Origin: Bemisia tabaci
Taxonomy: Eukaryota; Arthropoda; Insecta; Hemiptera; Aleyrodidae
DNA: 64,000 nucleotides
Assembly (NCBI RefSeq): GCF_918797505.1
Contig: NC_092801.1
Location: 39,858,517 to 39,922,516 of the forward strand
Reading direction: 5' to 3'
The notes beneath the pieces were generated by a model. It saw nothing but the letters and a program-made list of their open reading frames with translations, was not told where the DNA came from and searched no databases. A program made the translations under genes and the position numbers. Positions 9,431 to 20,038 of this stretch are shown here, piece after piece. The stretch's first letter is position 1. Every line of letters begins with the position of its first letter.

Positions 9431-10348
9431 ATGCATCACTACGTCTCCTGAACTGATTTCACCAATAGGAGATCCGAGAGGAAACCAACTGTAAGTACAG
9501 TGCATTTGGGTTCTTCATTTGAATCGATTAGAAGCTTGCCGCATTCACGGGAGAAAAACCTAATTATTAGACATTTAAAAAAATATAGTGATTTTTCCAG
9601 CAAATTTTACTTTCTTGTTCAGAAATAAACAAACAGAGCTCCTGTATAGCATACCTATTCAAATTAAAAAACTGAAAGAAAAACCTTTCCTCGTGAGATC
9701 TAAAAAAGAAATTCCGACACAAGCGGACCCCTTGTTTTCCGATGACAACGATTTGATTTCTGCTAGAATAGATACCTATCGTAGATTTCTTTGTAAAAAT
9801 ACGGAGTGCCTACTAAAAGCCAGATAATTAAAACATAGTAATTTTCAAAGGCTCTTATAACGTCTCTCTTTTTCCTAAAGAAAAACGGCCGCAAAGCGTT
9901 AAGCATGAATAACATCATATTCAATGAGTTTGAAAATCAAAGTGCCTTCATTTTGGAACATGCAACACAGACAACTCAAGAGTACGAATAGTTGCATCAA
10001 GGCGTTGACATGAAAATGTCGTAACTATCTGTTTCATGCGGCTAAAATTTAGTTAGAAAATCAACGGAAAGCATATTGAGCTATCTATTTTGGTAAATAC
10101 AACAGAAATATCCTATTTCTATTGGAGAAAGTGTTGGAGCGAGACAATTTCACTGCGACGATAATTTCTTTTTGCAGTAAGACAAAGAATCACGGGAATC
10201 GCCAATGAGTGTCACACAAAGATTTTGTCAAGAAAAACGGTTAAATAAAACGACATAGAAACTGTAGGTTGGTGGTGGCCCACGAAAAAAACGTAACAAA
10301 CAAGGAGCGGTCATTCGATGGGCGGGCGGGGGGTGAAGCTGTCCAATT
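9431..10348. other. No gene; short hairpin O at 9940-10010
   Basis: No coding region is supported. 9940-10010 has a small inverted repeat (gtgccttcattttggaacatgcaac against gttgcatcaaggcgttgac). The same motif, in either orientation, recurs near 27015-27095, 31110-31185 and 63140-63200, so it marks a short dispersed repeat. Confidence 0.4.
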
Positions 10349-10488
10349 GGACCACATTTTGCAATGAGGAACCACTATTTCTGGCTCAATTCAAAAACAA
10401 CATATATGCCATTGGTTTCCGTATGCAGAAAAGTGATTTTACAGAGGATCTAGAGATAGTGGTTCCATATTGCAAAATGTAATTCAAT
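10349..10488. mobile_element. Family Y MITE, subfamily 2
   Basis: GGACCACATTTTGCAATGAG at the left pairs with the right-hand ccatattgcaaaatgtaatt. The core reads 'ccactatttctggctc..', shared with the subfamily-2 copy at 22893-23170. Confidence 0.7.
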
Positions 10489-10840
10489 TACTATTCTCAT
10501 CGTAACCTCAATAACATGGGATCTCACGGGAGGTAGTACAATAAATGATTGATAGTGTTGCAATTTTTATCGTAAACTCACTTAGAGAACGGCTATAGGT
10601 TTCACATCTGGACACAGATTTTCAAACAGTTGGTTCTGAATTCGATGCAAGTCGTCCTTAACCGACAATCCTAGTCCTAACTTATAATTGAACCGATTAT
10701 TTTCCAAATCATGTAATTGCCAAAATTACGAATGCGAGAAAAACAAGAAAAACGGTTTTATTCGCTTTATTGACAATCTTCGGATTCCAAAAAATGTGTG
10801 TTCTTTCAGAGGGCTATTTTGAAATCCTACATGATTGATT

Positions 10841-10977
10841 GGACTGCATTTTGCAATTTGGACCTATAAATTCTGGCTCACCTGAAAAAACACTTATGTG
10901 CATAGGGAAACTAATGGCACATACGTTGTTTTTAAACTGGGCCGGAATTTATAGTTCCAAATTGCAAAATGCAGTCC
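10841..10977. mobile_element. Family Y MITE in duplication copy 1
   Basis: A 137-bp hairpin from GGACTGCATTTTGCAATTTG to the inverted GCAAAATGCAGTCC. The flanks are gatt and catt; the empty site in copy 2 reads catgattgattgtaccagag, consistent with a 4-bp duplication that has since mutated. Confidence 0.85.
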
Positions 10978-11431
10978 CATTATACCAGAGAAAACAAAGA
11001 CAGAGCAACACCTCTACCACTAAAATAGAGATTAGCGCTTACGTGATTTAGAAAGTAATCGGTTCAATAGTTGTTCCTGCTGTGTTGCGAAATCCACCGT
11101 TGGCGCGGCATAAGATCACCCTATCTATAGTTCCTAGATCGTTGGTTAAATACCATAAAGTTTTAAAACTTGACAAAAAGTCCCTTTCTGAGACGATCCC
11201 CAACTTCCTTCCGATGTAATCGACAAAATTATTAATGCGAGAAAAACAAGAAAAACGGTTTTATTCGCTTTGTTGACAATCTTCGGATTCCAAAAAGTGT
11301 GTGTTCTTTCAGAGGGCTGTTTTGAAATCCTACATGATTGATTGTACCAGAGAAAACAAAGACAGAGCAACACCTCTACCACTAAAATAGAGATTGGCGC
11401 TTACGTGAATTGGAAAGTAATTGGTTCAATT

Positions 11432-11568
11432 GGACTGCATTTTGCAATTTGGAACTATCAATTCTGGCTCTTCTGGAAAAACACTTATAAGCATACGGAA
11501 ACTAATGACCCAAACGCTGTTTTTAAACCGGGCTAGAATTTATAGTTCCAAATTGCAAAATGTAGTCC
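11432..11568. mobile_element. Family Y MITE in duplication copy 2
   Basis: 137 bp, flanked by exact AATT (11428-11431 and 11569-11572). The empty site in copy 1 reads ggttcaatagttgttcc. The insertion is younger than the tandem duplication. Confidence 0.9.
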
Positions 11569-11699
11569 AATTGTTGTTCCTGCTGTGTTGCGAAATCCAC
11601 CGTTAGCGCGGCATAAGATCACCCTATCTATAGTTCCTTATTAAAACTTGACAAAAAGTCCCTTTCTAAGACGATCCCGACTTCCTTCAGATGGAATCA

Positions 11700-12050
11700 G
11701 TACCAACCTTTGCACGCAAACACACGACACTGAACCGAATCAAGGATTTCGGCGTTTTCCAATTGTCGATGGCTCGGGTTCCCCGTGACTTCAAGTGCGG
11801 GGGCCGAATTTCCCGGTGGGCGTGGTCGCGCGGTCTGCGGCCCTCTCTCATTGGCTGATCCCGCTGATTTTGAGGTTAGGTTTACGCGATCGACGGTCGA
11901 TCGGAACAAGACGGGCCCGGCGGCGTTCATTATGGCGAAATTGATGCTGACAGGATGAATAAAAAACACTAACCGCGAGGAGAATTGAGCTTTGTTTCGA
12001 CACGAGTTGACATCGAGCAAAGCTCAGAGGATTTTTCGAATTCCGAGTTC
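11700..12050. promoter_or_regulatory. CpG-rich promoter-like patch
   Basis: This stretch is GC- and CpG-richer than its surroundings, has a CCAAT-type box in the form tctcattggctgatcc, an AGGTTAGGTT-like motif near 11873 and no repeat match. Short open frames on both strands (for example from the ATG at about 11932 on the plus strand, eight codons) are not convincing. It could be a promoter or first-exon region of a host gene; no transcript evidence is available here. Confidence 0.3.
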
Positions 12051-12117
12051 CCCTCGTTTTCTGCGTGTTTTTCCAAGAATGTTTCGTGTGCTTGCGCGAG
12101 GATAGAGAGGACGGAAT
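12051..12117 (+). repeat. 68-bp direct repeat flanking K, left
   Basis: Matches 12665-12732 almost perfectly (tgcgtgtttttccaagaatg through gatagagaggacggaat). The two copies bracket a K element exactly. The length is far beyond a normal transposon target duplication. Confidence 0.9.
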
Positions 12118-12662
12118 GGACACTAGACAAGGTACGAATTTAAGCATTCTGATACATGTTTCTTAACCAGAATTTCACGTAGAACACGATTCGCACAACG
12201 AAAATTACGGAAACAAACTCCTAACGAAGATATTAACGTTTTATTTCACATCGGTTACGAGAATTTGAACTGCCCGCTCACAAGAAACTCAAAGCTCTAC
12301 GTGAGTCAAATCGCGCACTACAACGGTTTCAGCAAGCTTCTCAATCGAGCAATGTTCATTTCCCACCATGTGTTGTTCAAACTATAAGCAATTTGCTATA
12401 GCTGAGCCAAAGCGTCAAGATTGAGGTTGCCAGATTTTTATATCGCAGAGACTGTCTGATAACGTTTAGCGCGCGATGTGAATCACGTAGAGCATTGAGT
12501 TTTCATGAGCGGGTGGTTTGAATTCACGCATCAGAAATCATTAAATATCTTCGTAAGGAGTTGATTTCGGTAATTTCCGTTGTGCGCATCGTGTTCTACG
12601 TGCAATTTTGGTTAAGAAACATGTATCAGAATGCTTAAATTCGCACCTTGTCTAGTGGTCCA
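12117..12662. mobile_element. Family K foldback, complete
   Basis: 546 bp with arms that pair over at least 130 bp: TGGACACTAGACAAGGTACG at the left and its complement at the right, followed by 'gcattctgatacatgtttct', 'acacgattcgcac' and 'aaactcctaacgaagatatt'. The copy at 28986-29535 matches along its full length. No coding frame. Confidence 0.85.
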
Positions 12663-12664
12663 TT

Positions 12665-12732
12665 CCCTTCGTTCTCTGCGTGTTTTTCCAAGAATGTTTC
12701 GTGTGCTTGCGCGAGGATAGAGAGGACGGAAT
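12665..12732 (+). repeat. 68-bp direct repeat flanking K, right
   Basis: Partner of 12051-12117; it begins cccttcgttctctgcgtg and ends agaggacggaat. Confidence 0.9.
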
Positions 12733-12743
12733 TTAGTATTACT

Positions 12744-13107
12744 CATGGTGTCTAGTTTTCTTGGCAAGGCTCATTCCCTGATGTTTCCCTGATTTTCCTT
12801 GATTTCCAGGAGCTCATTCCCTGATGAGAAACCGAAGTTTTCTCCCACTTCCCCGGGATTTTCTTAGGGAAAAGAATATAATTTCCAGAAATTTAGATAT
12901 GAACATCGATTTTAATTAATCTTACAGCCATATCTTTGGCGCACGTCAGATTAGACCGCCAAAGAACACGAAATGATCCTTTGGTGGTTGGAGAAGAGAT
13001 TACCGGTTTCTGAAACAGATTCCCTGATTTTCCCTGATTTTCCCGGTTAATTTTCATTCCCTGATGAATCCCGGTTTTTCCCGGTTTTTAAAAAACTAGA
13101 CACCATG
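12744..13107. mobile_element. Family C hAT-like MITE, copy 1
   Basis: Begins CATGGTGTCTAGTTTTCTTG and ends aaaactagacaccatg. Internal blocks of 'attccctgatg' and 'gatgagaaaccgaagtttt' match the copies at 21293-21631, 34679-35061 and 51496-51958. Flanks are tattact / tattaga, a degraded form of the 8-bp duplication seen at 34671. Confidence 0.8.
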
Positions 13108-13245
13108 TATTAGATCCACTCGAGAGATCGAAACTTGAAACTTAAGTTCGTCACTACAATGTGGTGGATTTAACTTTCATGGTTTCCAGGTTTCTTTCCC
13201 CTTCAAAATTGTCAGTGTTCTTCAAGATTTTTCCCGTTAATACAG

Positions 13246-13522
13246 CGGGCTGATTGTTGAAATCGGTAGACAAAGACATGGGCATAGAGGAAAAAAAGGA
13301 TATGGAGGGATCCTATTGTTGGAGGCGAGCGGTTGCAATGGACAAAGGAGGTAGGTAATAGACTAACTAACGGCAATCCACGAGAGACCCTTCCGTTTGC
13401 CCATCATTTTCTCCCTCAGTCTGTGAGAGCCACCAATTTCAACCAATAGGATCGCTCCATACTTCTTATGTCTTCTTTGTCTATAGCTTTGTCTATCAAT
13501 TTCAACAATAAATTGGCCCGCA
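13246..13522. mobile_element. Hairpin element with GGGCTGATTGTTGAAAT ends
   Basis: Left arm (gggctgattgttgaaatcgg, then tagacaaagacatgggcata) pairs with the right arm (tttgtctatcaatttcaacaataaattggccc). The middle is unique. A right-end remnant may lie near 34365-34400. Confidence 0.6.
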
Positions 13523-13724
13523 GGTGGTCATTATTTAAATAACATTATTGGAGCTTCTCGGTCTTTGAAAACCTCGCAATTAACATTAAGATACGATTCT
13601 AAAGAATGAGTTTTGGATTATTGGACATATTTAAAAAAATCTCTAAGTTTTAAACCACGCTACACTTCGCCGAGTACTTTGAAGCTGTGCTTTGGGAAAA
13701 CGCCAAATGAGCCAAATTTCCTCA

Positions 13725-13922
13725 GAATAAATATTTATTTTTGAGAAAACTTATAAATATTTTCCCCTGAAATTTCTAGATATTTTGAATTGAATGGCGG
13801 TTAAAATTCTCTGGTAAGGTGGAAGAAAACTATTCAACGTTTTCCCTGGAAATTCGTATTTTATTGAAGGAAATTTAGCAACACCTGAGGGTTTATACTA
13901 CATTTTTCTCTAGCATGGTAAT
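13725..13922. mobile_element. Family G remnant
   Basis: The order 'ttgagaaaacttataaatat', 'tagatattttgaattgaat' and 'gaaatttagcaacacctgag' followed by 'tctagcatggta' follows family G, but both termini are eroded. Confidence 0.45.
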
Positions 13923-13951
13923 TTGCACGACAGTATCTTCTATACCAATTT

Positions 13952-14213
13952 AGGGGCTTGAAGGACAAGGCACATGAGTGCAGTTTTTGCTATTTCGAGA
14001 AATACGTGTTTGAAGTTTCGAAATTACACGGATCCTTACGGCGGACAGAAAGTTCAAACTGACTTTTTGATGCTTAAAAATTGAAATTTGGGAGCGAATT
14101 TTTCACAGAATATGCATTAAAACTAATTTTAAGTACTTGATATCAATGCTGTATCATTTGTTCATAAAAATGAAAAAAAAACTGCACTTATGCGCCTTGT
14201 CTTTCAAGCCCCT
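13952..14213. mobile_element. Hairpin element with AGGGGCTTGAAGGACAAGG ends
   Basis: About 262 bp. The left end AGGGGCTTGAAGGACAAGGC and the right end gccttgtctttcaagcccct are inverted, and the pairing continues through tgagtgcagttttt / aaaaactgcactta. Single copy in the window, non-coding. Confidence 0.75.
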
Positions 14214-14328
14214 CAAATCTTGTGTTCGAGTACCTTATGGACTAGAGTGTTTTGAAAATGTTCGAACATATTTCCAAAATCCACAAAATATTGATTAATT
14301 GATCGACTATCGAACAGTTCTCAAAAAA

Positions 14329-14577
14329 CAGGGTGTCTCCTAAAATTTTTGGGATTTTCCTGATATTTTAGATGAGTTTTCCCAATTTTTCGCGTGAATA
14401 AATGGACACTCGTTTGATTAAAAAATTAACACAGGTACAAATTTAATGGACTGAATCAAATGTTCGATTTGAAGCACTCAGATTTGCCAGATCTATGACC
14501 GATTTCCCTGATGTTTTCCGGGCGGAATCAAATTTCCTGTTATTTTCCGGTTTTTGCGGTTTTTTCCTGACACCCTG
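14329..14577. mobile_element. Family W MITE, uninterrupted
   Basis: 249 bp from CAGGGTGTCTCC to gacaccctg. Subterminal 'ttttcctgat' blocks recur. It is the empty-site reference for the W copy at 18777-20033, which is split by a D element. Confidence 0.7.
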
Positions 14578-14953
14578 CAAAAGCTGACAAAAGCAGAAGC
14601 TGCAAGCTCGACAATAATCATAACCTTACCGGGAAAATTCGTTAAATTTGCGGATTTCCGACAACAGAGCTCGGAGCGGAAAACAATCGAAAGTAAGGTA
14701 TAACGCAAAGGCAGCCGAGAAAAATAGGAGCGATAGCCCGGCTGGCTTATCAGCCTTTTCAGACGTCAAAGGCCCACGGAAAAGCGGGAGGGGGTCGGAC
14801 GTGGTTCAACGTCATCTTGACGAAACCTATGCGACGGCGTAGGTAACACCAGGCGGGAGGGGGGTGGATTTCGTAATATTTTCGTCGTGGTATCTTCATC
14901 GACCGACATCGTTGGATCTCGAATTCCAAGTTTGTTATTTGAAGATGGAAAAC
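14578..14953. other. Unique sequence, no gene recognised
   Basis: A CpG-containing stretch with short frames on both strands but no recognisable domain. 14775-14870 has a GC-rich piece (gcgggagggggtcggacgtg) resembling the one near 59010-59110. Confidence 0.35.
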
Positions 14954-15077
14954 TGGACGTATTTCTATGAAACGGAACAATGTACATTAAAACATGAGCC
15001 CTGATACCCATTAGTACATATGCATCACAGGGCTCACGTCACAATGCACATAGCTCCGTTCGATAGAAAAACGTCCA
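14954..15077. mobile_element. Family M MITE
   Basis: 124-bp hairpin: TGGACGTATTTCTATGAAAC at the left, its complement cgatagaaaaacgtcca at the right, with 'aaacatgagccctgatac' and 'acagggctcacgtcac' pairing near the centre. Matches 59135-59262. Confidence 0.8.
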
Positions 15078-15257
15078 ATTCATGCAGAGCCTAGAGAGCG
15101 CCATCAGCACTCACATTCGGGTGTCCACAAACTCGGCCAGGTTTTTCCTGGTTTTTTAGATTTTACCAGATCAGGTAATCAAAATTCTCTGAATTTCCAC
15201 ATCCAAAATTAGTACGCGTGCACAGATGAAAATTTCAACACAAACGTTTGGTTAATA

Positions 15258-15516
15258 CAGGGTTGCCACAGAATTTGGAAAATGAAATTCCCTGACATTT
15301 CCCTGATTTCCCTGACACATTTTGGTGAAATTCCCTGACAGTTAAAGATATGGCAAATGGTTAAGAAGACATAATTGAAAATACTTTTCAGACAAACCGT
15401 TTTGGAGCGCAAATAAAGGCGGTTTCACACATTTTCCCTGACATTTTCGTCATTTTCCCTGACATTTCCCGGTTTTCCCAGACATTCCCCGGTATTTCTT
15501 GACTGTGGCAGCCCTG
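15258..15516. mobile_element. Family B MITE with TTAATA duplication
   Basis: 259 bp from CAGGGTTGCCACAG to tgtggcagccctg. Many 'ttccctgacattt' blocks on both sides. Exact TTAATA flanks it at 15252-15257 and 15517-15522. A second copy (18359-18599) also shows an exact 6-bp duplication. Confidence 0.9.
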
Positions 15517-15522
15517 TTAATA

Positions 15523-15970
15523 TGGGAATTGAAACACAAAATAATCTTAGCCTTCTGTTGACAATTTCAGGAGAAAATGCCAGCTAGTTTTCGTGAAGAA
15601 ATTTAATAAAAAAAACGAGTGGTGAAAACCGCAAAACCGCAATCGGAGGAAGGCATTTCCCCAGTTTCTCTATTTTTTCTGCGCTGAATCCGCAAACTGT
15701 ACCAAAATCAACACAAAATTTGTGGTGGTTCGTGTTTCACTCCCTATATTAACCAAAAGTATCACGAGAACACGGACATGCTCATCGGTGCGGAACTGCA
15801 AATGAAAATATGCGCTAATTAGGTTTTGAATTTCTACTCTTCATCATATTTTACCCTCGTCTGTACTCAAAAGTTCGGCCAGCAAATTACATTGACGCCA
15901 TCGCGTCGGCGAGGCCGTGCTGGGTATTTTCGCTTGTAACCGAATTTTTGACGGTGGATTCACTCGCCGT
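15523..15970. other. No gene seen
   Basis: No supported coding region or repeat match; AT-rich with a CpG-rich short part near 15895-15970. Confidence 0.35.
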
Positions 15971-16135
15971 CAGTGGCGTGGCGTGAATTGCGATACATCG
16001 ATTGATATGTCATTTAAACCAATGGTAAAGAATCGATTATTAAGGTGTTCGCTGCGAACACCCTGTTTATCGATCCTTTTCCATTGGTTTAAATGGCAGA
16101 TCATTCGATATATCGCAAAGCACGCCACGCTACTG
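15971..16135. mobile_element. Family X hAT-like MITE, complete
   Basis: 165-bp hairpin beginning CAGTGGCGTGGCGTG and ending cacgccacgctactg, flanked by exact CTCGCCGT (15963-15970 and 16136-16143). The 8-bp duplication and CAGTGGCG ends fit the hAT superfamily. A half copy follows at 16195-16282 (atcgattgatctgccatttg, aggatcgatatacagggtgt). Confidence 0.9.
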
Positions 16136-16537
16136 CTCGCCGTAATTTTGTACGTGTTAATAACCTCCGGTGCAACAAAATGCAACTTTTCCGGATGCGG
16201 CAGGGGCATAACCTGCCGTTTTAAATCGATTGATCTGCCATTTGAACCTATGGAAAAAGGATCGATATACAGGGTGTTATAAGGTTGCCTGCTCTTTTGG
16301 GTTTTAAGAGCGCCATACTTCGACAAGTCAGTACTATTTGCAGGGTTGCCATAGAAATTTAAAAAATGGATTTCCCTGACACATTCTGGTAAAATTCCCT
16401 GACAATTGTAGTTATGCCAGGTGGTTGAAAATATAAAATCAGAAATAGTTTTCAGGCAAACTAGTTTTTCGAAACGCCAAGCTCGTTTCAGAACGCGATT
16501 GGAGGTGACTTAATAATTTTTCCCTGACACTTCCTTT

Positions 16538-16847
16538 CAGGGTGCCTGCTAAAACAGGCTGGCCAAAAATCAGTACTTTTACAGTACTTTTTCAGTACAT
16601 TCCCAAGAAATTCAGCACCTCCTCAACAGGAAAATTCAGTACTTTGTCAGTAGCTCCAATAGACGAAATTCGAAAAAATTAAAAAATGTTGATTCCTCGC
16701 TCAAATTGCGACAAAAATTACAAAAAATGAAAAAAATTCCGGACCTTCTTGCGGAATTTCCGCACTTTTTCGGTACTTCCGGACCGCCCTTCAAAAATTA
16801 GTACTATTTTCGGACTTTCTGGACATTCCGAAATTGTCGACACCCTG
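16538..16847. mobile_element. Family V MITE with CCTTT duplication
   Basis: Runs CAGGGTGCCTGC to tcgacaccctg with repeated 'tcagtactttt' blocks. Flanked by CCTTT (16533-16537 and 16848-16852). A 5' part of another copy starts at 62734. Confidence 0.8.
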
Positions 16848-16927
16848 CCTTTTTATCGCTGATATTTCCAGGCTTTCCCGACTATTTAAGATTCCCTGAC
16901 GATTCCCGATTTTCCCTGTATTCCCTG

Positions 16928-17157
16928 CACTAAGAAAAAAAACACATTGAATCTAGAGTCCAGACTCTTGAAAACATTGACAAGAAAAAGGACTCTTGAT
17001 TCAATCAGATTTAAGCTTAAATCAAAAGGAAATCCGCTCAAATTAAGAGGCTTGGTTCTTGATTTAAGCAAAAATCCGATTGAATCAAGAGTATATTTTC
17101 CTGTCGATGTTTTTAAGAGTCTGGACTCAAGATCCATTGTGTTTTTTTTTTCCAGTG
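16928..17157. mobile_element. Family H foldback MITE, copy 1
   Basis: Starts CACTAAGAAAAAAAACACAT and ends gtgttttttttttccagtg. The arms pair over 'gagtccagactcttgaaaac' and 'gacaagaaaaaggactcttg'. Matches 17781-18198 and 53531-53781. Confidence 0.85.
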
Positions 17158-17174
17158 TGACTGTGGCAACCCTG

Positions 17175-17780
17175 CCTTCTGGGCTCTAAGCGATCCGCAT
17201 ATTTCAAAAAGTCCGTACTATTTATTTACTTTTATTTTCTAAATTATTTCTGAGCCAAGAATTGATACGGACTCCATTCCTTAAGATCTACTTGTCGAGA
17301 CCCCCCCCCCCCCCTCCGCGACCCTTCATCTCGGCGTCGGCGATGCGCCGGAATACGTCAATCATAATTCGAGATGAATCATTGGCCCGATCGGATCGGA
17401 AGAACGTCTGCGTTTACCTTGCCCGCGGATCGATCGATTCACTTGACCGAATACTTCCAGTTGTTTCTTCGTCTGATAAAAATAAGCCTCGAGGCGGGGG
17501 GGGGGGGGACCGCGGGACCGAGGGGGGCACAGCTACGTAGGTGTTTGCTTTGCAAACGGAGCCTAATCACAAGAGACTCAAGACAAACAGCCCTCGGAAT
17601 GAAAACATTGATTCGAACGTCCAGTTACACAAATCTTCATTGTTGCCGCGGCGCAAGACCAAGCTCGGGATATTGCGTTGTGCGTACTGGACACGGGATA
17701 AGCTGGACTGCTCCAGAAACCCATGGTCGGGGCGTCGGGGGAATTTTTTCATCATTTTTTTATCAATGGAGTGGACACTG
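17175..17780. other. Unique sequence with C-run and G-run
   Basis: A poly-C run at about 17300-17315 and a G run at about 17498-17508 bracket a CpG-rich segment. Open frames through it are long only because the sequence is GC-rich; no domain is recognised. Confidence 0.4.
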
Positions 17781-18198
17781 CACTGGGAAAAAAACACATT
17801 GGATCTAGAGTCCAGACTCTTGAAAACATTGACAAGAAAACGGACTCTTGACTCAATCAGATTTAAGCTTAAGCTTAAGCCCGCGTCCCACGATCAAATC
17901 AACCCATCAAATACTCATCAAATGCAAGATGGCGACTGGTTTTCGCGCAAGTCCGCTATCAAAAGTTAGCGGGCCGTCAAATGTTGATGAACCCGCCATC
18001 TTGCATTTGATAAGTATTTGATGAGTTCATTTGATCGTGCATGGGACACGGGCTTCAAATCAAAAGGAAATCCGCTTAAATTGAGAGGCTTGGTTCTTGA
18101 TTTAAGCTAGAATCTAATTGAATCAAGAGTACTTTTTCTTGTCGATGTTTTTAAGAGTCTGGACTCTGGATCCAATGTGTTTTTTTTCTTTTCGAGTG
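17781..18198. mobile_element. Family H element split by I
   Basis: Same ends and arms as 16928-17157 but interrupted at the 'atttaagctt' position by a family I hairpin (17878-18054). The uninterrupted copy at 53531-53781 reads straight through this site. Confidence 0.85.
17878..18054. mobile_element. Family I hairpin, copy 1
   Basis: 177 bp: AGCCCGCGTCCCACGATCAA at the left, gatcgtgcatgggacacgggct at the right in inverted form, pairing on through 'catcaaatgcaagatggcg'. Matches 61504-61668. Confidence 0.85.
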
Positions 18199-18358
18199 TG
18201 ATTTCAAGGCGCCGCACGGTGGATCGAGTCAATCAGAGAGGTCGGACATGAAATTTTTGACTCAAACAGCATAAATTTTGATGATTATTTCGCCACATTT
18301 TAAATTCTAAGGGGTGCTTCGAGAAGAAAAGCTAGCGCGAAAACTGGGACCACTTTTA

Positions 18359-18599
18359 CAGGGTTGCCACAGAATTTGGAAAATAAATTCTCTTGACATT
18401 TCTCCGATATCCCAAACGCATTTTGGTAGAATCCCCTGATAATAATTGAACCGATGGAAGATTGTTCAAAAGACATAGAAATAGTTTTCACGCAAAATTT
18501 GTTGTTCGAAACGAAAAACCCACTCGAGGAAGGAAATGAAGGTGATTTGACGATTTTTCCCTGATACATCCCCAGTATTACTTGACTGAGGCAATCCTG
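18359..18599. mobile_element. Family B MITE with CTTTTA duplication
   Basis: Begins CAGGGTTGCCACAG and ends gactgaggcaatcctg; flanked by exact CTTTTA (18353-18358 and 18600-18605). Confidence 0.85.
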
Positions 18600-18776
18600 C
18601 TTTTAGAGCCTCGAAGTTTTGTATAAACGGAGTTATAAGGTTTTGAAATTCCCAAATTTCGTCCGAACTCTCTTATTGACTCGATCCACCGTGCGCCGCG
18701 CAGAGTCCATGGTTTATGCAATTTCTCGAGCTTTACAAAGGGGTGCAGAAAGTTCTAGTTGCTCGGGAGTTTTAAA

Positions 18777-20033
18777 CAGGGTGTCTACTAGTATATAATT
18801 TTGGATTTTCTAGATGTGTTGAATGAAATTTCCCAATTTTCTATACGAATGAAGCGACATTTGTTTGATTCCACGAAACCAACTTACACTTACGTATTGA
18901 ACTGAATCAAGAGTTTCACTTGTGCATGGGCTAAATTGCACCCTGGTAAAAATTGGCGCTAAGACCTGCGTTTCAAAATACCATAGGAATTCTTATAGCC
19001 GGCTAAAGAAGGCTACAGAAAATCATATAGCTGGCTGTAGAATGCGGAGAAAATCATACGGCCGGGCTATACGAAGCGATAAAAAATTATGCAGCCGGGC
19101 TATAGTTCCTATCGCCGGGCTTTACACTTTATCGCCTGGCTGTTGCTTTTTCGCCATCGATTATAAAGGCTATAAGAAATTGTGTAGAAATTCGTGTGCT
19201 TTGGAAATCATTAAGTTTGATACGGAACCACCTAAATATTTACAAAACACACATTATATTTCCCTTTAATGCATATTTTTTTTCATCAATTAAAATGAGA
19301 ATAATCCATACAGGATGTGCAAACATTTCAAAATCATGAGTTGAATAACGCTGACTCCGCCAGATTAAATATTAGAGCCTAACACAAAGCGGAGCGGCGA
19401 CGCACTGGCGCCTACAAACCTAACAGGGATACTTCACGCATTGCGCAACGCGTGAAGTATCCCTGTTAGGTTTGTAGGCGCCAATGCGCGTTTCGCGCTG
19501 GCTTCCCGCCTGTCGCGCCGCAGCGTGCCACGGCGCTTGAAGCAACTATTTCACACCAGAGGTATTGCACAGTATCATACGAAACTGAAGGCGCTCTAAT
19601 ATATTAGGAATGGCAGGCATCTATCAAAAGTACGGAGCTTTCCTCGCAAAATAAATCAAGATACTACGGTCCAAAAAGAGAGCAGTAGTCCAAAAACTCA
19701 CTAAGTCCCAGCATCCGTAATTAGTAACGTTTAGCATACACTTTATCGCCTGGCTGTTGCTTAATCACCATCGGCTGTAAAAGGCGATAAGAAATTGTGT
19801 AGCCGGCTATAGAAGCTATTGGAAATCTTACAGCCAGCTGTAGGTCTATGGTATTTTGGAACACAGATTCTATTGCCAATTGTTACCAGGGCATGTAGTT
19901 GAAAAACGCTCGACGCACTTAGAATCCCCTGAGCCATGGCCGATTTTCCTGATAAATTTCGGATTTTTCCTGATGGCGTCGAATTTCCTGGTATCTTCGT
20001 ATTTTCCGGCTTTTACTGACGGGTAACATCCTG
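18777..20033. mobile_element. Family W element split by D copy 2
   Basis: W starts CAGGGTGTCTAC and ends gggtaacatcctg, with TTAAA on both sides (18772-18776 and 20034-20038). The W body resembles 14329-14577 but contains a full D element at 18941-19891. Confidence 0.8.
18941..19891 (+). mobile_element. Family D element, copy 2, complete
   Basis: 951 bp with CCCTGGTAAAAATTGGC at the left and gccaattgttaccaggg-like sequence at the right. Both ends carry clusters of 'tatagccggct' type repeats. A near-perfect palindrome of about 76 bp sits at 19409-19484. No transposase frame longer than a repeat shadow. Confidence 0.9.
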
Positions 20034-20038
20034 TTAAA

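Larger units (their letters stand above)
10735..11700 (+). repeat. Tandem duplication of about 490 bp
   Basis: Two direct copies: about 10735-11222 and 11223-11700. Shared blocks include aatgcgagaaaaacaagaaa, gggctattttgaaatcctac, aacacctctaccactaaaat and gcataagatcaccctatcta. They carry family Y insertions at different positions: copy 1 at 10841-10977, copy 2 at 11432-11568. Each copy is therefore the empty-site control for the other. Confidence 0.9.
16341..17174. mobile_element. Family B element carrying V and H insertions
   Basis: The outer B copy starts CAGGGTTGCC at 16341 and ends actgtggcaaccctg at 17174. It is split twice, by a V element (16538-16847) and by an H element (16928-17157). 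Removing both leaves a B-sized unit. The nesting gives a relative age: B before V and H. Confidence 0.85.
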
